Source: an uncultured Mollicutes bacterium (GTDB lineage: Bacteria; Bacillota_I; Bacilli_A; Acholeplasmatales; Anaeroplasmataceae). Taken from it: a stretch of DNA of 7,221 bases. Position 1 is the first letter of the stretch. Each line of letters begins with the position of its first letter. The notes below the pieces were generated by a model, which was not told where the DNA came from, ran no database searches, and saw only the letters and a program-made list of their open reading frames with translations. Shown here piece by piece: positions 5,599 through 7,221 of this stretch. The translations under genes were made by a program, and so were the position numbers. The stretch covers positions 1 to 7,221 of the forward strand of contig CALCWU010000154.1 in NCBI GenBank assembly GCA_937905855.1, written 5' to 3'.

Positions 5599-6738
5599 AT
5601 GGGTGTTTATAAGAAGAACAAGGAATTTAAAAATGTAGAGAAAAATCCTTCACTTTTAGGCTTTGGATGTATGAGATTTCCGCTTGTTTTTGGTAGTGAA
5701 GAAATAGATAAGGATTTAGTTTTTAAGATGATTGATTATGCTTATCAAAATGGTGTTACGTATTTTGATACAGCTTACCCCTATCATAACGGAAAATCGG
5801 AAATTGTGATTGGTGAAGCTTTAAAAAAGTATAAAAGAGAAAGCTTTTATTTAGCTGATAAATTGCCAACTTGGCTTTTAAATAATGTTGATGACGCTAA
5901 AAGAATCTTTGCTGAGCAGCTAGAAAAATGCTCTGTTGATTATTTTGATTTTTATTTATGTCATGCCCTAAATAATGACAATTATTTAAAATATCGTGAT
6001 TTGAGGGTTATGGATTTTCTTTTAGAGATGAAAAAAGAAGGAAAAATTAAAAGACTTGGTTGTTCATTTCATGATACACCTGAGGTATTAGAAAAAATTT
6101 TAAATACCTATGATTTTGATTTTGTTCAAATTCAGTTAAATTATTTAGATTGGGATTACCAAAAGGCAAGTGAGCAATACGAAATTATAAGAAAAAGAAA
6201 TTTACCAATTGTTGTTATGGAACCAGTAAGAGGCGGAACACTAGCTAATCTTGGCGATGAGATTAATCAAATATTTAAAAAAGCAAATTCAAATGCTTCA
6301 ATTGCTTCTTGGGCTCTTCGCTTTGCAGCATCATGCGATCAGGTAATGACAGTTTTATCTGGTATGAGCAATTTTGAGCAGGTTAAGGATAATATTAATA
6401 CATTTCAAAGCTTTAAGCCACTTGATGATTTGGGTAGAAAAACAATTGATGAAGCCTTATCATTGTTTTTGAAAAATAAAATTATTCCTTGTACTGGTTG
6501 TAGATATTGTATGGATTGTCCCTTTGGTGTTGATATTCCTAAAAACTTCAAAATTTATAATAATTATGCTATTAGTGGTAGAAAAGAAGGCTTATTAAAT
6601 AATTTTGATGCACTAATGGAACATAATGCTACCAATTGTAAAGCTTGTAAGGCGTGTGTTAAGAAATGTCCACAACATATTGATATTCCTGCAAAAATGA
6701 AAATGATTAATTATGTAATTAAGGAAATTAGGAGTTAA
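5599..6738 (+). CDS. Aldo/keto reductase with C-terminal iron-sulfur domain
   Basis: Cytoplasmic oxidoreductase of 379 residues, predicted to reduce an aldehyde or ketone. The aldo/keto reductase barrel spans about 15-285 and begins LGFGCMRFP. The catalytic tetrad is visible as Asp57, Tyr62, Lys88 and His122 (FDTAYPY, ADKLP, YLCHA). The C-terminal part has two cysteine groups: C298-C301-C304-C307 followed by PFGVDIP, and C347-C350-C353-C357 followed by PQHIDIP, as expected for two 4Fe-4S clusters. Barrel plus such a tail is a common architecture in anaerobic Bacillota, and this protein has full family length. The tail suggests electron exchange with ferredoxin or flavodoxin rather than simple NADPH use, but no substrate is known. 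It has its own promoter, and its stop is two bases from the next ABC gene, so the two are probably co-transcribed. Confidence 0.93.
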   Translation: MGVYKKNKEFKNVEKNPSLLGFGCMRFPLVFGSEEIDKDLVFKMIDYAYQNGVTYFDTAYPYHNGKSEIVIGEALKKYKRESFYLADKLPTWLLNNVDDAKRIFAEQLEKCSVDYFDFYLCHALNNDNYLKYRDLRVMDFLLEMKKEGKIKRLGCSFHDTPEVLEKILNTYDFDFVQIQLNYLDWDYQKASEQYEIIRKRNLPIVVMEPVRGGTLANLGDEINQIFKKANSNASIASWALRFAASCDQVMTVLSGMSNFEQVKDNINTFQSFKPLDDLGRKTIDEALSLFLKNKIIPCTGCRYCMDCPFGVDIPKNFKIYNNYAISGRKEGLLNNFDALMEHNATNCKACKACVKKCPQHIDIPAKMKMINYVIKEIRS

Positions 6739-6740
6739 AA

Positions 6741-7221
6741 ATGGCTTATATAAAAATGTCTGGTATATCTAAAATATACGGAAGTGATGAAGCTTTAATT
6801 AAAGCTTTAGATGATATATCATTAGAGGTTAATAAGGGTGAGCTTGTTGTTATATTAGGACAAAGTGGTGCTGGCAAAACAACATTATTAAATATTTTAG
6901 GTGGAATGGATAGTCCAACAAGTGGAAAATATTTATTTAATGGTGAGGATATATCTAAATATAATGAAAAGAAGCTTGGACTTTTTAGAAGAAATGACAT
7001 TGGTTTTGTTTTCCAGTTTTATAACCTAATGCCAAATTTAACTGCTCTTGAAAATGTAATGATGTCAGCAAATGTTGCTAAAGACCCACTTGACCCTGTT
7101 GAGGTTTTAAAATCTGTTGGCCTAGAAAATCGCTTAAATAATTTTCCTCAAAGCCTTTCTGGTGGTGAGCAGCAGCGAGTTAGTATTGCAAGAGCAATAG
7201 TAAAAAAGCCTAGCCTTCTAT
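6741..7221 (+). CDS. ABC transporter ATP-binding protein, MacB/LolD type, 3'-truncated by the window edge
   Basis: The first 160 codons of an ATPase that would normally be about 220-250 residues; the frame is open to the last base. Visible motifs are Walker A GQSGAGKTT (40-48), with Gln where Pro is usual, then LLNILGGMD, the Q-loop Gln92 within GFVFQFYNLMPNLTALENV (88-106), and the signature LSGGEQQR (139-146). The sequence stops at KKPSLL, just before Walker B. The YNLMPNLTALENV pattern is characteristic of the MacB/LolD/FtsE-like group, whose partners are FtsX-domain permeases; such a permease is expected just downstream. AGGAG at 6730-6734 stands six bases before the ATG, and the gene begins two bases after the reductase stop. 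Its role could be export of peptides or drugs, or lipoprotein or envelope handling. The family is clear, the substrate unknown. Confidence 0.93.
   Translation, partial: MAYIKMSGISKIYGSDEALIKALDDISLEVNKGELVVILGQSGAGKTTLLNILGGMDSPTSGKYLFNGEDISKYNEKKLGLFRRNDIGFVFQFYNLMPNLTALENVMMSANVAKDPLDPVEVLKSVGLENRLNNFPQSLSGGEQQRVSIARAIVKKPSLL

Noticed and set aside
6746..7000. 84-codon open frame on the minus strand
   Set aside because: It lies antisense within the N-terminal half of the MacB/LolD-type ATPase, whose motifs are clear on the + strand. Its translation resembles no family and it has no ribosome site.

Overview
The window is strongly AT-rich and every gene lies on the + strand. Genes are tightly packed, Shine-Dalgarno sites are of the AGGAG type, and lysine, asparagine and isoleucine codons dominate. 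Tryptophan is always TGG, so the standard bacterial code applies. The gene types (an M6-like surface peptidase with H/C-rich C-terminal modules, a LytTR/DUF3021 pair, a DrrAB-type ABC exporter, and an aldo/keto reductase with a C-terminal iron-sulfur domain) point to a low-GC Bacillota. It is probably an anaerobic, host-associated lineage of the Erysipelotrichia/RF39/Acholeplasma-like part of Bacilli. That placement is inference; no marker gene is present.

Layout. (1) Positions 1-2157 hold the 3' part of a large secreted or membrane-anchored M6-family metallopeptidase. It ends in five tandem His/Cys modules and one transmembrane segment, and is closed by a terminator overlapping its stop codon. 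(2) Positions 2181-2272 are a regulatory gap with a promoter and a 16-bp direct repeat 27 bp apart, the second copy overlapping the -10 box. (3) Positions 2273-5513 are a five-gene operon: LytTR DNA-binding regulator, DUF3021 membrane protein, DNA-3-methyladenine glycosylase I (tag), ABC ATPase and ABC-2 permease. The four junctions are each about one base if the first ATG of tag is used. A strong terminator (5521-5555) closes it. (4) Positions 5551-5577 carry a compact extended -10 promoter built from a perfect 12-bp tandem repeat. (5) Positions 5599-7221 hold an aldo/keto reductase with two four-cysteine clusters, and two bases later the 5' part of a MacB/LolD-type ABC ATPase that runs off the window.

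How the parts may work together. LytTR regulators paired with a small membrane protein form known LytTR regulatory systems, and such pairs often sit beside ABC exporter genes. Here the pair probably controls its own operon, including the exporter. The unusual element is the alkylation-repair glycosylase between the sensor pair and the exporter. It suggests, without proving, a response to a DNA-alkylating or otherwise toxic compound that combines export with repair. This operon is the best candidate in the window for something not yet described.
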